A stretch of 64,000 nucleotides of DNA from the NCBI RefSeq assembly GCF_030142045.1, contig NZ_CP126242.1, positions 2,418,001-2,482,000 on the forward strand, in the 5' to 3' direction. The DNA is from Arthrobacter sp. zg-Y919 (GTDB taxonomy: Bacteria; Actinomycetota; Actinomycetes; Actinomycetales; Micrococcaceae). The notes under the pieces were generated by a model. The model had not been told where the DNA came from. It did no database searches and saw nothing but the letters and a program-made list of their open reading frames with translations. The stretch's first letter is position 1. Each line of letters opens with the position of its first letter. Both the position numbers and the translations under genes were made by a program. Of this stretch, positions 1 through 8,016 are shown in pieces.

Positions 1-75
1 CTTGAGGGCAGGAGCCTTGGTCTTCGAGACCTTGGGTGAGCGGCCCTTGCGGACCAGCTGCTGAATCGTAGGCAC
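1..75 (-). CDS. rpsL: 30S ribosomal protein S12, 5' fragment
   Basis: Reading the minus strand from a GTG at 73-75 gives the S12 N terminus (MPTIQQLVRKGRSPKV...), running off the left edge after 25 codons. S12 is the decoding-centre protein of the small subunit and the target of streptomycin-resistance mutations, which lie beyond this fragment. A GGAGAA Shine-Dalgarno sits 8 bases upstream of the GTG. In actinobacteria rpsL normally heads an operon with rpsG, fusA and tuf, which would lie outside the window. The identity is certain; only the beginning is visible. Confidence 0.95.
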   Translation of the reverse strand, partial: MPTIQQLVRKGRSPKVSKTKAPALK

Positions 76-415
76 TTTCGTGTTCTCCGTTTTTTCTCGA
101 GATAATTCTCTGGTTGCCTCGTCCCGCTGCCAGCTGAAAGCCGGACCGGGGCGACGCGCTTCAAGTCGTTGCCGCAATGCCCCGAGAAGTTCCGATATTC
201 TCGCCGAAAGCGACCGTAGGCGTGCAAAAGTGTGGCATTCGTTGCGCAAGGACCCCGCAACCCGGAAACAGGCCCGCCCATTCCTTTCGGAATGCATTCC
301 TCCGAGTATCTCTCCACGGAGGGCACGCGAGCGGCCTTCATCCACTGCCACACAAACAATTGGTTTTCAGTCTAGCAGACTTAACCGGTCCCCGCGGAAA
401 GTGCCGGCGAGGTCA
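76..415 (-). promoter_or_regulatory. rpsL upstream region with likely promoter
   Basis: This 340-base gap between rpsL and the end of pcaR holds no convincing gene. On the minus strand a TAGACT -10-like hexamer (369-374) lies in a short palindrome, AGTCTGCTAGACT (369-381), about 290 bases before rpsL, suggesting a long 5' leader. No good -35 hexamer is visible, so the exact promoter is unproven. I see no strong terminator after pcaR. Confidence 0.4.
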
Positions 416-1219
416 CTAGCTGCGGGCAGCCAGCGCCTCGGTGATCCGGGCAGAAGCCCGCTGCAGGTGCGGCAGGACGCGGGCGGCCGCCTCGTCCAAT
501 GTTGGGGCATTCAGGCCCATGGCCGCCTGCATGGATGTGTTCAGGGCCGCCACTACCGATCCCTGCGGATCGCGCACGGGAACGGCGATGGACCGCAGGC
601 CCAGCTCCAGCTCCTGGTCCACGACTGCCCAGCCCTGGTCCCGTGCCTGTGCCACCAGTGCACGCAGCCGGTCCGGATCGGTTACGGTCCGCTCCGTCAG
701 CGGGAGCAGTTCCGCCGTCGCGACGTAGGCCTCGAAACGCTCCTCGGGGAGCCCGGCCAGCAGCACCCTGCCCATGGACGTGGCATAGGCGGGGAACCGG
801 GTGCCCACGTTGATCCCCACGGTCATCAGGCGCCGCGTGTGGATGCGGGCAATGTAGACGATCTCGCCGCCGTCCAGCACCGACGCCGATGTGGACTCCG
901 AAATTTCCCGGGAAAGGTCCTCCAGCACGGGCTGTGCCAGCCGTGGCAGGGACTGGCCGGATAGGTAGGAATACCCCAGCTGCAGCACCAGTGCGGTCAG
1001 CTCGAAGCCCCGGCCGTCGGTGCGGACGTAGCCCAGCTCCACCAGCGTGAGCAGGAAGCGGCGGGCGGTGGCCCTGGTCAGTCCGGTGCGGCGCGAGACC
1101 TCGCTCAGGGTCATCTGTACGTGGTCGGCGTCGAAGGCCCGGATCACCAGGAGCCCACGCGCCAGCGACTGCACGAACTGGTCGCTGGACTGTACCGTGT
1201 CGCCCACCTGTCCCCCCAT
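416..1219 (-). CDS. pcaR: IclR-family regulator of the pca cluster (PcaR-like)
   Basis: This 267-residue protein has the IclR layout: an N-terminal winged helix at about residues 15-75 (LSEVSRRTGLTRATARRFL is the helix-turn-helix) and an effector-binding domain at about 85-260. Motifs such as SASVLDGGEIVYIAR and SMGRVLLA are typical of the PcaR/PobR/PcaU branch, which senses beta-ketoadipate or protocatechuate and usually activates catabolic promoters. It is the last gene of the pca cluster, 8 bases after pcaJ, so it is probably cotranscribed and autoregulated through it. The two 15-bp boxes upstream of pcaH are its likely targets. The family is certain; the symbol rests on context and resemblance. 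Confidence 0.85.
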   Translation of the reverse strand: MGGQVGDTVQSSDQFVQSLARGLLVIRAFDADHVQMTLSEVSRRTGLTRATARRFLLTLVELGYVRTDGRGFELTALVLQLGYSYLSGQSLPRLAQPVLEDLSREISESTSASVLDGGEIVYIARIHTRRLMTVGINVGTRFPAYATSMGRVLLAGLPEERFEAYVATAELLPLTERTVTDPDRLRALVAQARDQGWAVVDQELELGLRSIAVPVRDPQGSVVAALNTSMQAAMGLNAPTLDEAAARVLPHLQRASARITEALAARS

Positions 1220-1227
1220 ATGTTTGG

Positions 1228-1893
1228 TTACTGCTGTTGGCCGGCTGCGGCGCGGATCAGCGGAATGTCCATCTTCGCAGCGAGTTCCTCGAACGTCGTC
1301 CCGAAGGTCTCGCGCACGTGGACGCCGCCGTCCTTCAGCAGGAAGACCGCCTCATTAGTGTAGACGCGGGTGACGCAGCCGACGCCCGTGAGGGGGTAGC
1401 TGCATTCCTTCACGAGCTTGCTGAGGCCGTCCTTGGTGAACAGGGACATCATGACGTAGACGTCCTTGGCGCCCGTGGCCAGGTCCATGGCGCCGCCCAC
1501 CGCCGGGATGGCATCGGGGGCACCGGTGTGCCAGTTGGCCAGGTCACCCGAGGCGGAGACCTGGAAGGCACCCAGGACACAGACGTCAAGGTGTCCCCCG
1601 CGCATGATCGCGAAGGAGTCGGCGTGGTGGAAGTACGCGGCGCCCGGCAGTTCGGTGACCGGAATCTTGCCGGCGTTGATCAGGTCCGGGTCCACCTCGT
1701 CGCCGGTGGCTTCCGGCCCCATTCCCAGCATGCCGTTCTCGGTATGCAGGGTGACGTGCTGTTCGGGCCGGAGGTAGTTCGAGACCAGGGTCGGCTGGCC
1801 GATGCCCAGGTTCACGAAGGACCCGGGGGCGATGTCGGACGCCACCAGGGCGGCGAGTTCGTTCTTGCCCAGCTTCTCGGTTGTGGTGCTCAT
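1228..1893 (-). CDS. pcaJ: 3-oxoadipate CoA-transferase, subunit B
   Basis: This is the beta subunit (221 residues) of the succinyl-CoA:3-oxoadipate CoA-transferase, which activates beta-ketoadipate to its CoA ester in the penultimate step of the pathway. The family I CoA-transferase active-site segment HTENGMLGMGPEA is present at about residues 50-62; its Glu forms the acyl-CoA intermediate in this family. The ATG overlaps the pcaI stop by four bases (ATGA), the usual arrangement for translationally coupled CoA-transferase subunits. SCOT-type transferases for acetoacetate are close relatives, but the neighbours fix the substrate. Confidence 0.94.
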   Translation of the reverse strand: MSTTTEKLGKNELAALVASDIAPGSFVNLGIGQPTLVSNYLRPEQHVTLHTENGMLGMGPEATGDEVDPDLINAGKIPVTELPGAAYFHHADSFAIMRGGHLDVCVLGAFQVSASGDLANWHTGAPDAIPAVGGAMDLATGAKDVYVMMSLFTKDGLSKLVKECSYPLTGVGCVTRVYTNEAVFLLKDGGVHVRETFGTTFEELAAKMDIPLIRAAAGQQQ

Positions 1894-2573
1894 GCTGCGG
1901 CCGGTGCTTTCTCCTGGTCCACGCGGACCAGGCTGTTGACGTAGATTCCGGGGGTTACCACGGATTCGGGGTCCATTTCTCCGATGTCCACGATCTCGCG
2001 GACCTGCACAATCGCGGTCTTGGCCGCGGCGGCCATGATCGGACCGAAGTTGCGGGCGGTCTTCCGGTAGACGAGGTTGCCTGCCCGGTCGGCGCGCAGC
2101 GCCTTCACCAGGGCGAAGTCGGCATGGAGGGGCGTCTCGAAGACATAGCCGCGGCCGTCGATCATCCGGGTTTCCTTGCCTTCGGCCAGCGGGGTTCCGT
2201 AGGCGGTGGGCGTAAAGAACCCGCCGATGCCGGCACCGGCGGCCCGGATGCGTTCCGCCAGGTTGCCCTGGGGCACCAGTTCCAGTTCGATCTCGCCGGC
2301 CCGGTACCTGGCATCGAAGATCTGCGAATCGGACTGCCGGGGGAAGGAACAGATGATCTTCTTCACCCGGCCGGCGCCGATCAGGGCAGCCAGGCCCTGT
2401 TCGCCGTTCCCGGCATTGTTGTTCACGACTGTCAGGTCCTTGGCACCCTGGCGCAGCAGCGCCTCGATGAGTTCCACGGGCTGGCCGGCGCGTCCGAACC
2501 CGCCGATCATGACGGTGGCGCCGTCGTGGATGGGCGCAACGGCCTCATCGACGTCCTGCACAATGTTGAGCAC
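1890..2573 (-). CDS. pcaI: 3-oxoadipate CoA-transferase, subunit A
   Basis: This 227-residue alpha subunit partners PcaJ. The glycine-rich CoA-binding segment GGFGRAGQPVELIEAL lies near residues 23-38, with NNNAGNGEQGLAAL shortly after, both typical of the family. Translation begins at a GTG with AAGGA upstream in the 29-base gap after pcaF. Together the pair transfers CoA from succinyl-CoA to beta-ketoadipate in the cytoplasm. Length and motifs are normal for the family. Confidence 0.94.
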   Translation of the reverse strand: MLNIVQDVDEAVAPIHDGATVMIGGFGRAGQPVELIEALLRQGAKDLTVVNNNAGNGEQGLAALIGAGRVKKIICSFPRQSDSQIFDARYRAGEIELELVPQGNLAERIRAAGAGIGGFFTPTAYGTPLAEGKETRMIDGRGYVFETPLHADFALVKALRADRAGNLVYRKTARNFGPIMAAAAKTAIVQVREIVDIGEMDPESVVTPGIYVNSLVRVDQEKAPAAA

Positions 2574-2602
2574 GGTTTTTCCTTACGTCTAGGTGACGGT
2601 TC

Positions 2603-3802
2603 TCAGTTGGCGTTTTCGAGCACGACGGCGAGGCCCTGGCCGACGCCGATGCAGATCGCCGCCACCCCCCAGCGTTCACCCGATTCCTGCAGGCGGCGGG
2701 CCAGGGTGCCGAGGATACGCGTGCCGGAGGCTCCGAGCGGGTGGCCGATGGCTACCGCGCCGCCCCAGGCATTGACGATTCCGGGGTCGATGTCCCAGGC
2801 GTCGAGGCAGGCCAGGGACTGGGCGGCGAAGGCTTCGTTGAGTTCAACTGCCCCGACGTCGCTCCAGCTGATGCCGGCCCGCTTCAGCGCCGTGTTGGCT
2901 GCTTCCACCGGGGCGTAACCGAAGAACTGCGGCTCGTTGGCGGCCGCCCCGCGGCCGGCGATCCGGGCCAACGGCGCCAGCCCGAGGATTCCGGCCGCGT
3001 TCTCGCTGCCGAGCCAGGCTGCGGAGGCTCCGTCGTTCAGCGGCGAGGCGTTGCCGGCGGTCACGGTGCCGCCGGAGGCATCGTCCGAGACCGGGCGGAA
3101 GACGGTGCGCAGTGTGGCCAGCTTCTCCACCGTCGAGCCTGCACGGATGCTTTCATCCCGGGCCAGGTCCACACCGTCGACGGCGACCGTGAGGTTCGCG
3201 TATTTCCCGTCGTCCCAGGCCTTGGCGGCGAGGGCGTGCGAGGCGGCAGCGAATTCGTCCTGGCGCTCCCGCGTGATGCCGTACTTCTCGCGCAGCTGCT
3301 CGGTGGCCTCCCCCAGGGAGACGGTCCATTCCTTGGGCATGGCCGGATTGACCAGGCGCCAACCCAGCGTGGTGGAGGCCAGCGTCTGGTCTCCGGCCGG
3401 GTACGGCTTTTCGTTCTTGGGCAGCACCCAGGGGGCGCGGCTCATGGATTCCACGCCGCCGATGAGCATCAGGTCCGCTTCGCCGGTGTTGATCTGCCGC
3501 GAAGCGATCAGGGCCGCGTCCAGGGAGGAGCCGCAGAGGCGGTTGACCGTGGTGCCGGGGAGGGAGGTGGGCAGGCCGGCCAGCAGGGTGGCCATGCGGG
3601 CCACGTTGCGGTTCTCCTCGCCGGCGCCGTTGGCGTTGCCGAACACCACTTCGTCGATGCGCTCGGGATCGAGCCCCGGAGCACGGGACACGGAAGCCTT
3701 CAGGACCTGCGCGGCCAGGTCGTCCGGCCGGACTCCTGCCAGGGCCCCGCCGAACTTGCCGAAGGGGGTGCGGACTGCGTCGTAGATATAGGCCTGGTTC
3801 AC
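2603..3802 (-). CDS. pcaF: beta-ketoadipyl-CoA thiolase
   Basis: This 399-residue thiolase cleaves beta-ketoadipyl-CoA with CoA to succinyl-CoA and acetyl-CoA, the last step of the pathway. The nucleophilic Cys90 sits in NRLCGSSL; the C-terminal GHPLGASGTR (His) and CIGVGQG (general-base Cys) motifs are intact. The start is a GTG preceded by AAGGAG at good spacing. It is embedded between pcaC and pcaIJ in the same direction, which separates it functionally from the second thiolase at 19839-21068. Phenylacetate-pathway PaaJ/PaaE-type thiolases look alike, but no paa gene is nearby. Confidence 0.94.
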   Translation of the reverse strand: MNQAYIYDAVRTPFGKFGGALAGVRPDDLAAQVLKASVSRAPGLDPERIDEVVFGNANGAGEENRNVARMATLLAGLPTSLPGTTVNRLCGSSLDAALIASRQINTGEADLMLIGGVESMSRAPWVLPKNEKPYPAGDQTLASTTLGWRLVNPAMPKEWTVSLGEATEQLREKYGITRERQDEFAAASHALAAKAWDDGKYANLTVAVDGVDLARDESIRAGSTVEKLATLRTVFRPVSDDASGGTVTAGNASPLNDGASAAWLGSENAAGILGLAPLARIAGRGAAANEPQFFGYAPVEAANTALKRAGISWSDVGAVELNEAFAAQSLACLDAWDIDPGIVNAWGGAVAIGHPLGASGTRILGTLARRLQESGERWGVAAICIGVGQGLAVVLENAN

Positions 3803-3859
3803 CGGTGCTCCTTGAACTGGAAAGCGAAAACTCGAATGGCTGGAAGGGACCTGCGCGGC

Positions 3860-4261
3860 TTAGGCCGCGTCAATCTCCCGGAAGACGCCCTGGGCTACCT
3901 TGAAGGCGGAGTTGGCGGAAGGGACGCCGCAGTAAATCGCGGACTGCAGCACGATCTCCTTGATCTCGTCCCGGCTAAGCCCGTTGCGGAGCGCAGCGCG
4001 CACGTGCATGGCGAACTCCTCCAGGTGGCCGTGCGCAATCAGGGCGGTCAGCGTGATGGCGCTGCGCATGGTGCGCGGCAGCCCCGGCCGGGTCCAGATG
4101 GTGCCCCACGCGTACTGGGTGATCAGATCCTGGAAATCGGTGGTGAAGTCGTCCTTGCCGGCGTTGGCCCGGTCCACGTGCTCGCTGCCGAGGACCTCGC
4201 GGCGCACCGCCATGCCCTCGTCGTACACGTCCTGCCGGCTCTTGTTGGCATCTGCAATCAC
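3860..4261 (-). CDS. pcaC: 4-carboxymuconolactone decarboxylase
   Basis: This 133-residue AhpD-like protein decarboxylates gamma-carboxymuconolactone to beta-ketoadipate enol-lactone. The family core is visible as ITQYAWGTIWTRPGL, then LTALIAHGHLEEF and LQSAIYCGVPSANSAF near the C terminus. It starts with GTG, and its Shine-Dalgarno (GGAAGGG) lies inside the last codons of pcaD, four bases away, implying coupling. In many actinobacteria (Rhodococcus, Streptomyces) PcaC is fused to PcaD as PcaL; here the two are clearly separate reading frames. The full expected length is present. Confidence 0.93.
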   Translation of the reverse strand: MIADANKSRQDVYDEGMAVRREVLGSEHVDRANAGKDDFTTDFQDLITQYAWGTIWTRPGLPRTMRSAITLTALIAHGHLEEFAMHVRAALRNGLSRDEIKEIVLQSAIYCGVPSANSAFKVAQGVFREIDAA

Positions 4262-4265
4262 TGCG

Positions 4266-5078
4266 TTATTTCCCTTCCAGGTACTGGGCGCCGAAGAAAT
4301 CCTTCAGCAGTTCCGCGGTCCGCTGCGGCTGCTCCACCGGGACCAGGTGGGCGGCGCCGTCAACGACGGCGGCGGTTCCGTTGGTGACGCGGTCCGCGAT
4401 CAGCTGCGCGAACGACGGCGGGGTGACGACGTCGTCGGCGCCTGCGACGGCGAGGATGGGCACCGTGATGTCCGGCAGCCGGCGGCGGAGGTCAAAGGCT
4501 GCCAGCGCCTCGCAGCACAGGGCGTAGGAGAAGCGGTCCGCATCCTGCAGGGAGTGCAGGAGGGCGGCCGCTGCACCCGGTTCCCGGTCCATAAAGCCCG
4601 GCGCAAACCAGCGCTGCCCCGAGCCGACCACCTGTGTGGGAGTGCCCTGGGACCGTACGGTTTCCGCCCGCTCTTCCCAGCCTTCGGCCTCGCCGATCTT
4701 CGCACCGGAGCAGAGGACTGCGATGCCGTCGAACAGTGCCCCGTGGTCCAGTCCCAGCTGCAGCCCGACGGCGCCGCCCAGGGACACACCGGCATAGAAC
4801 ACCGGTGCGTCGGCGGCAATGTCTCCGGCGCTGCGGGCAGCGGTGACCAGGCCGGCGACACCGGCGGCCAGGTCCGCGACGCTGAAGGGTTCATGGGCGG
4901 CGGGGCTGACCCCGTGTCCGGGCAGGTCCCAGGCAATGACGGTGAAGGTGTCCAGTGCGGCAGCCGCGCGGCTCCACAGGGGGATGGACGCGGTGCCCAG
5001 GGACGGTCCGGCGATCAGGACCGGGGCTCCGGGGCCGGCGTCGGAGAGGCGCGAGGCCTTGATGACGGGGATGCTCAT
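4266..5078 (-). CDS. pcaD: 3-oxoadipate enol-lactonase
   Basis: This 270-residue alpha/beta hydrolase opens beta-ketoadipate enol-lactone to beta-ketoadipate. The nucleophile elbow GVSLGGAVG (Ser about residue 92), an acid in AVAGADDVVTPP and a late His in GAAHLVPVEQP form the expected triad. The frame stays open well upstream into pcaB, but the start chosen is the ATG at 5078 (MSIPVIKAS), which overlaps the pcaB stop by four bases and gives the normal PcaD length. It stands alone rather than as a PcaL fusion. Confidence 0.93.
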   Translation of the reverse strand: MSIPVIKASRLSDAGPGAPVLIAGPSLGTASIPLWSRAAAALDTFTVIAWDLPGHGVSPAAHEPFSVADLAAGVAGLVTAARSAGDIAADAPVFYAGVSLGGAVGLQLGLDHGALFDGIAVLCSGAKIGEAEGWEERAETVRSQGTPTQVVGSGQRWFAPGFMDREPGAAAALLHSLQDADRFSYALCCEALAAFDLRRRLPDITVPILAVAGADDVVTPPSFAQLIADRVTNGTAAVVDGAAHLVPVEQPQRTAELLKDFFGAQYLEGK

Positions 5079-6496
5079 GCTGGGGTCTTTCCGGGGTAGG
5101 CGGCGGTGATCCGCTCGATGAGGGCGGTGGCCTCCCCTAGGTATTCGGCGGGGTCGAGGACGCTCTTGAGTTCCGCATCGGAGAGGGCCCCGGCGGGAAC
5201 GGCGCGGCGCAGCAGTTCTTCGAAGGACTTCCCCGAGGAGAGGGACCGGGCGACCGTTTCGGTAATGATTTCCTTGCCGCGTCCTGGCACGCCGTCGTCC
5301 AGCAGCGGTGCCACTACGGCCATGATCTTTTCGCTGACCACAAGCGGTCCGGCGGCGTCCAGGTTCCGGGCCAGGGCGTCGGTGTGCACCTGCAGGCCTC
5401 CGGCCAGTTCGGCCAGCTTTTCCGCGGCTCCCCCGGCCAGGCGCAGCAGGGACCTCAGTGCCTGCCATTCCACGTGCCAGGAGCCGCTGGGGCGTTCATC
5501 ATCCGCGGCGGCGGCAGCGGCGTTCAGCTGCATCCCGTAGCCGGGGGCGGCCAGGGCGGCGCTGCGGATCAGGACGGACAGGACGGGGTTCTGCTTCTGC
5601 GGCATGGCGGAGGACCCGCCGCGGCCGGCGGCACGGGGTTCGGACACCTCGCCGATTTCCGGGCGGCTCAGCAGCAGGACGTCGTTGGCGACCTTCCCGG
5701 CAGCGGCGGTGAAGTCCTGCAGGGCGGCTCCGAGGGCGGTCACGGGCAGCCGGTTGGTCTGCCACGGCGCAAGGGGTTCCACGAGGCCTAGCCCGTCGGC
5801 GAGGCGTGCGGTGAGGTCGAAGGCGGTGGGCCGTGCGCCGCCGCCGTCAGGGGAAGCGGACCCGGCGGCGAGGGTGAGGGCAGCGAGTGTGCCGGAGGCA
5901 CCGCCCCACTGCAGCTGGAGGTTGTCGGCGGCGGTGCGCAGCCCCTGCGTGGCGGACCCGACGCCGTGCAGCCACTGGGCGGCACGGAGGCCGAAGGTGG
6001 AGGGCAGGGAGTGCTGGGTCAGGGTGCGGGCCACGCACAGCGTTGCGGCATGGCGGCGAGCCAGCTCGGCCAGGGCGGCGGCGGCCCTGTCTGCGTCTGC
6101 CAGGACCGCTTCCAGGGTTCGGCGGGCCAGCAGCATCAGGGCCGTGTCCATGATGTCCTGGCTGGTGGCACCGCGGTGGATTGCAGCGGCTGCCTTGGGA
6201 TCCTGCGCCCGGGCCTGGGCCCGCAGGTCGGCCAGCAGGGGAATGACGGGATTGCCGCCGCCCTGCGCACGCTCGGCGAGGGACGCGGCGTCGTACCGGG
6301 AGGCATCGCTGACGGCGGCCACCGCGGCGGGTGCTTCCGGATCGGCCAGTCCGGCGCCGGCCAGCACCCGCACCCATTCGAGCTCAACATCCAGCAGTGC
6401 CTGGAGCAGCTGGCGGTCACCGGTCAGGTCTGCGGCGCGTGTACCCGCCCAGGCCGGGGAGAGCAGCCCGTAATCGGCACTGTCTGTGGCACCCAC
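5075..6496 (-). CDS. pcaB: 3-carboxy-cis,cis-muconate cycloisomerase
   Basis: This 473-residue member of the fumarase/aspartase superfamily lactonizes beta-carboxymuconate, the ring-cleavage product of PcaGH. The superfamily signature GGSSAMPQKQNPV lies near residues 300-312; the GATSQDIMDTAL substrate motif is at about 109-120. It begins with GTG at 6496, with GGAG inside the end of pcaG, and its stop overlaps the pcaD start. The C-terminal about 100 residues fit the extended cycloisomerase form. Adenylosuccinate lyase is a distant relative and is excluded by context. Confidence 0.94.
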   Translation of the reverse strand: MGATDSADYGLLSPAWAGTRAADLTGDRQLLQALLDVELEWVRVLAGAGLADPEAPAAVAAVSDASRYDAASLAERAQGGGNPVIPLLADLRAQARAQDPKAAAAIHRGATSQDIMDTALMLLARRTLEAVLADADRAAAALAELARRHAATLCVARTLTQHSLPSTFGLRAAQWLHGVGSATQGLRTAADNLQLQWGGASGTLAALTLAAGSASPDGGGARPTAFDLTARLADGLGLVEPLAPWQTNRLPVTALGAALQDFTAAAGKVANDVLLLSRPEIGEVSEPRAAGRGGSSAMPQKQNPVLSVLIRSAALAAPGYGMQLNAAAAAADDERPSGSWHVEWQALRSLLRLAGGAAEKLAELAGGLQVHTDALARNLDAAGPLVVSEKIMAVVAPLLDDGVPGRGKEIITETVARSLSSGKSFEELLRRAVPAGALSDAELKSVLDPAEYLGEATALIERITAAYPGKTPA

Positions 6497-6499
6497 CGG

Positions 6500-7066
6500 T
6501 CAGGCTCCGGGGTAGGTGAGGAAAACGGTTTCGTCCTCGCCCTGCAGGCAGATGTTCCAGCGCAGGCCGCCGTCGGCCTCGCGGGTGGCGATCAGGGTGC
6601 GCCGGCGGTCTTCGGGCAGCGAGGAGAGCAGGGCGTCGCGGGCCAGTGCCTCTTCGTCGTCCGGCAGGTACATCCGGGTGTGCAGCTTGTTCAGCAGGCC
6701 GCGGGCGAAGATGACGAAGGAAATGAAGGGTGCCGATCCTTCCTCCGTGGGGCCCGGGTTGACCGTGGTGAAAGTGTAGTTTCCGGTGTTGTCGACGGCG
6801 GTGCGCCCCCAGCCGGTGAAGGTGTAGCCGTCACGCACCAGTGAGCCGGTGTGCTGCGGAATGTTGCCGTCTGCGTCAGCCTGCCAGATTTCCAGCAGGG
6901 CGTCCGGAATGGTGTCCCCGGCGCCGTCGGTCACGGTGCCCTGCAGGCGGATACTCCCGGGCAGGCCCGGGGTTGTCAGCTGGTTGTCCTTCTCGAAGGG
7001 GAGGGCGTAGCCGTAGAACGGTCCGATGGTCTGGCCGGGGGTGGCGGTTAGCTTCTGATCGCTCAT
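6500..7066 (-). CDS. pcaG: protocatechuate 3,4-dioxygenase, alpha subunit
   Basis: This 188-residue alpha subunit of the intradiol dioxygenase pairs with PcaH. The N-terminal TPGQTIGPFYGYAL and the PDALLEIWQAD segment are family hallmarks; as in other alpha subunits the iron ligands of the catalytic subunit are not conserved. I chose the ATG at 7066, which shares one base with the pcaH stop (TAATG), over an open extension into pcaH. The pairing implies balanced translation of the two subunits. Confidence 0.95.
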   Translation of the reverse strand: MSDQKLTATPGQTIGPFYGYALPFEKDNQLTTPGLPGSIRLQGTVTDGAGDTIPDALLEIWQADADGNIPQHTGSLVRDGYTFTGWGRTAVDNTGNYTFTTVNPGPTEEGSAPFISFVIFARGLLNKLHTRMYLPDDEEALARDALLSSLPEDRRRTLIATREADGGLRWNICLQGEDETVFLTYPGA

Positions 7067-7890
7067 TACTCTGCGTCCTCGTCTTCCATCCAGGTGCGGT
7101 TGCTGCCGGTGAGCACTATGTCCCAGTTGTAGCCGGTGGCCCATTCATGCGAGGTGATGTTGTGGTCGTACGTGGCCACGAGGCGGTCGCGTGCCTTCTG
7201 GTCCGTGATCGACTGGTAGATCGGGTCCAGGGCGAACAGCGGGTCACCCGGGAAATACATCTGGGTGATCATGCGCTGGGTGAAGTCGGTGCCGAAGAGC
7301 GAGAAGTGGATGTGCGCCGGGCGCCACGCGTTGTAGTGGTTCTTCCACGGGTACGGCCCCGGCTTGATGGTGGTGAACTCGTAGGAGCCGTCATCCGTGG
7401 TGATGCAGCGGCCGACGCCGGTGAAGTTCGGGTCCAGCGGAGCCGGATGCTGGTCGCGCTTGTGGATGTAGCGGCCGGCGGAGTTGGCCTGCCAGATTTC
7501 CACCAGCTGGTTGCGCACGGGGTGCCCGTCGCCGTCGAGGATGCGCCCGCGGACGATGATCCGCTCCCCCATCGGTTCGCCGTTGTGCTGGATGGTCAGG
7601 TTGCTCTCGAGGGCGTGGACGTCCTGGTGGCCGAAGGCCGGGGACCACAGTTCGATGGTTTCGGGGTCCACGTGGTGCGGATCCTTGGTGGGGTGGCGCA
7701 GGAGCGAGCTGCGGTAGGGAGAAAAGTCGATGCGCGGCTGCGTTTCCTCGGCGGCGCCGTCGTCCACTCCCTTGTCGTAGTCGGCGTGGACCGAAGCGAT
7801 TTCAGCCGAGATCTGGTCCTGCGAGGCCTCGGCCGCATCCAGCTTCTCGATGACATGGCTGTTCTGGAAAAGATTGTCTTCCATTTCCAT
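7066..7890 (-). CDS. pcaH: protocatechuate 3,4-dioxygenase, beta subunit
   Basis: This catalytic subunit (274 residues) cleaves protocatechuate between its hydroxyls using non-haem Fe(III). The four iron ligands can be placed by spacing against the Pseudomonas enzyme: Tyr141 (GRYIHKRD), Tyr180 (GPYPW), His193 and His195 (WRPAHIHF). The start is the ATG at 7890, with AAAGGA six bases upstream; an upstream in-frame codon lacks a Shine-Dalgarno. The first 50 residues are a charged, probably flexible extension. It is the first pca gene after the boxes at 7971-8004. Confidence 0.95.
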   Translation of the reverse strand: MEMEDNLFQNSHVIEKLDAAEASQDQISAEIASVHADYDKGVDDGAAEETQPRIDFSPYRSSLLRHPTKDPHHVDPETIELWSPAFGHQDVHALESNLTIQHNGEPMGERIIVRGRILDGDGHPVRNQLVEIWQANSAGRYIHKRDQHPAPLDPNFTGVGRCITTDDGSYEFTTIKPGPYPWKNHYNAWRPAHIHFSLFGTDFTQRMITQMYFPGDPLFALDPIYQSITDQKARDRLVATYDHNITSHEWATGYNWDIVLTGSNRTWMEDEDAE

Positions 7891-7958
7891 GGTTATTCCT
7901 TTCAATGAAGCGCACCCTCGCGCTCCGGCTTTCCAAGCATCCACGTGGTCCACACCAC

Positions 7959-7987
7959 GTTACACCGCTTGTTCATTGGATGTACAA
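7959..7987 (-). promoter_or_regulatory. predicted pcaH promoter
   Basis: On the minus strand TTGTAC (7982-7987) and TGTAAC (7959-7964) are separated by exactly 17 bases and lie 69 bases before the pcaH ATG. The two operator-like boxes overlap or abut the -35 hexamer. This is prediction by eye, supported by spacing and by the operators. Confidence 0.5.
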
Positions 7988-8004
7988 GTGTTCGATATAC
8001 GCAC
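7971..8004 (-). promoter_or_regulatory. tandem PcaR-type operator boxes
   Basis: Two 15-bp elements, GTTCATTGGATGTAC (7971-7985) and GTTCGATATACGCAC (7990-8004), are four bases apart. Both fit GTTC-N7-G(T/C)(A/G)C read on the plus strand. The second differs at two positions from the Pseudomonas putida PcaR box as I remember it (GTTCGATAATCGCAC). One box lies inside the promoter spacer and overlaps the -35; the other lies just upstream. An IclR-type PcaR is encoded at the end of the operon. Confidence 0.65.
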
Positions 8005-8016
8005 ACAAGGAGGGTT

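Noticed and set aside
2741..4387. Plus-strand open frame across pcaF and pcaC
   Set aside because: Composition is Gly/Arg/Val-rich shadow of the thiolase; it spans two real genes and their spacer.
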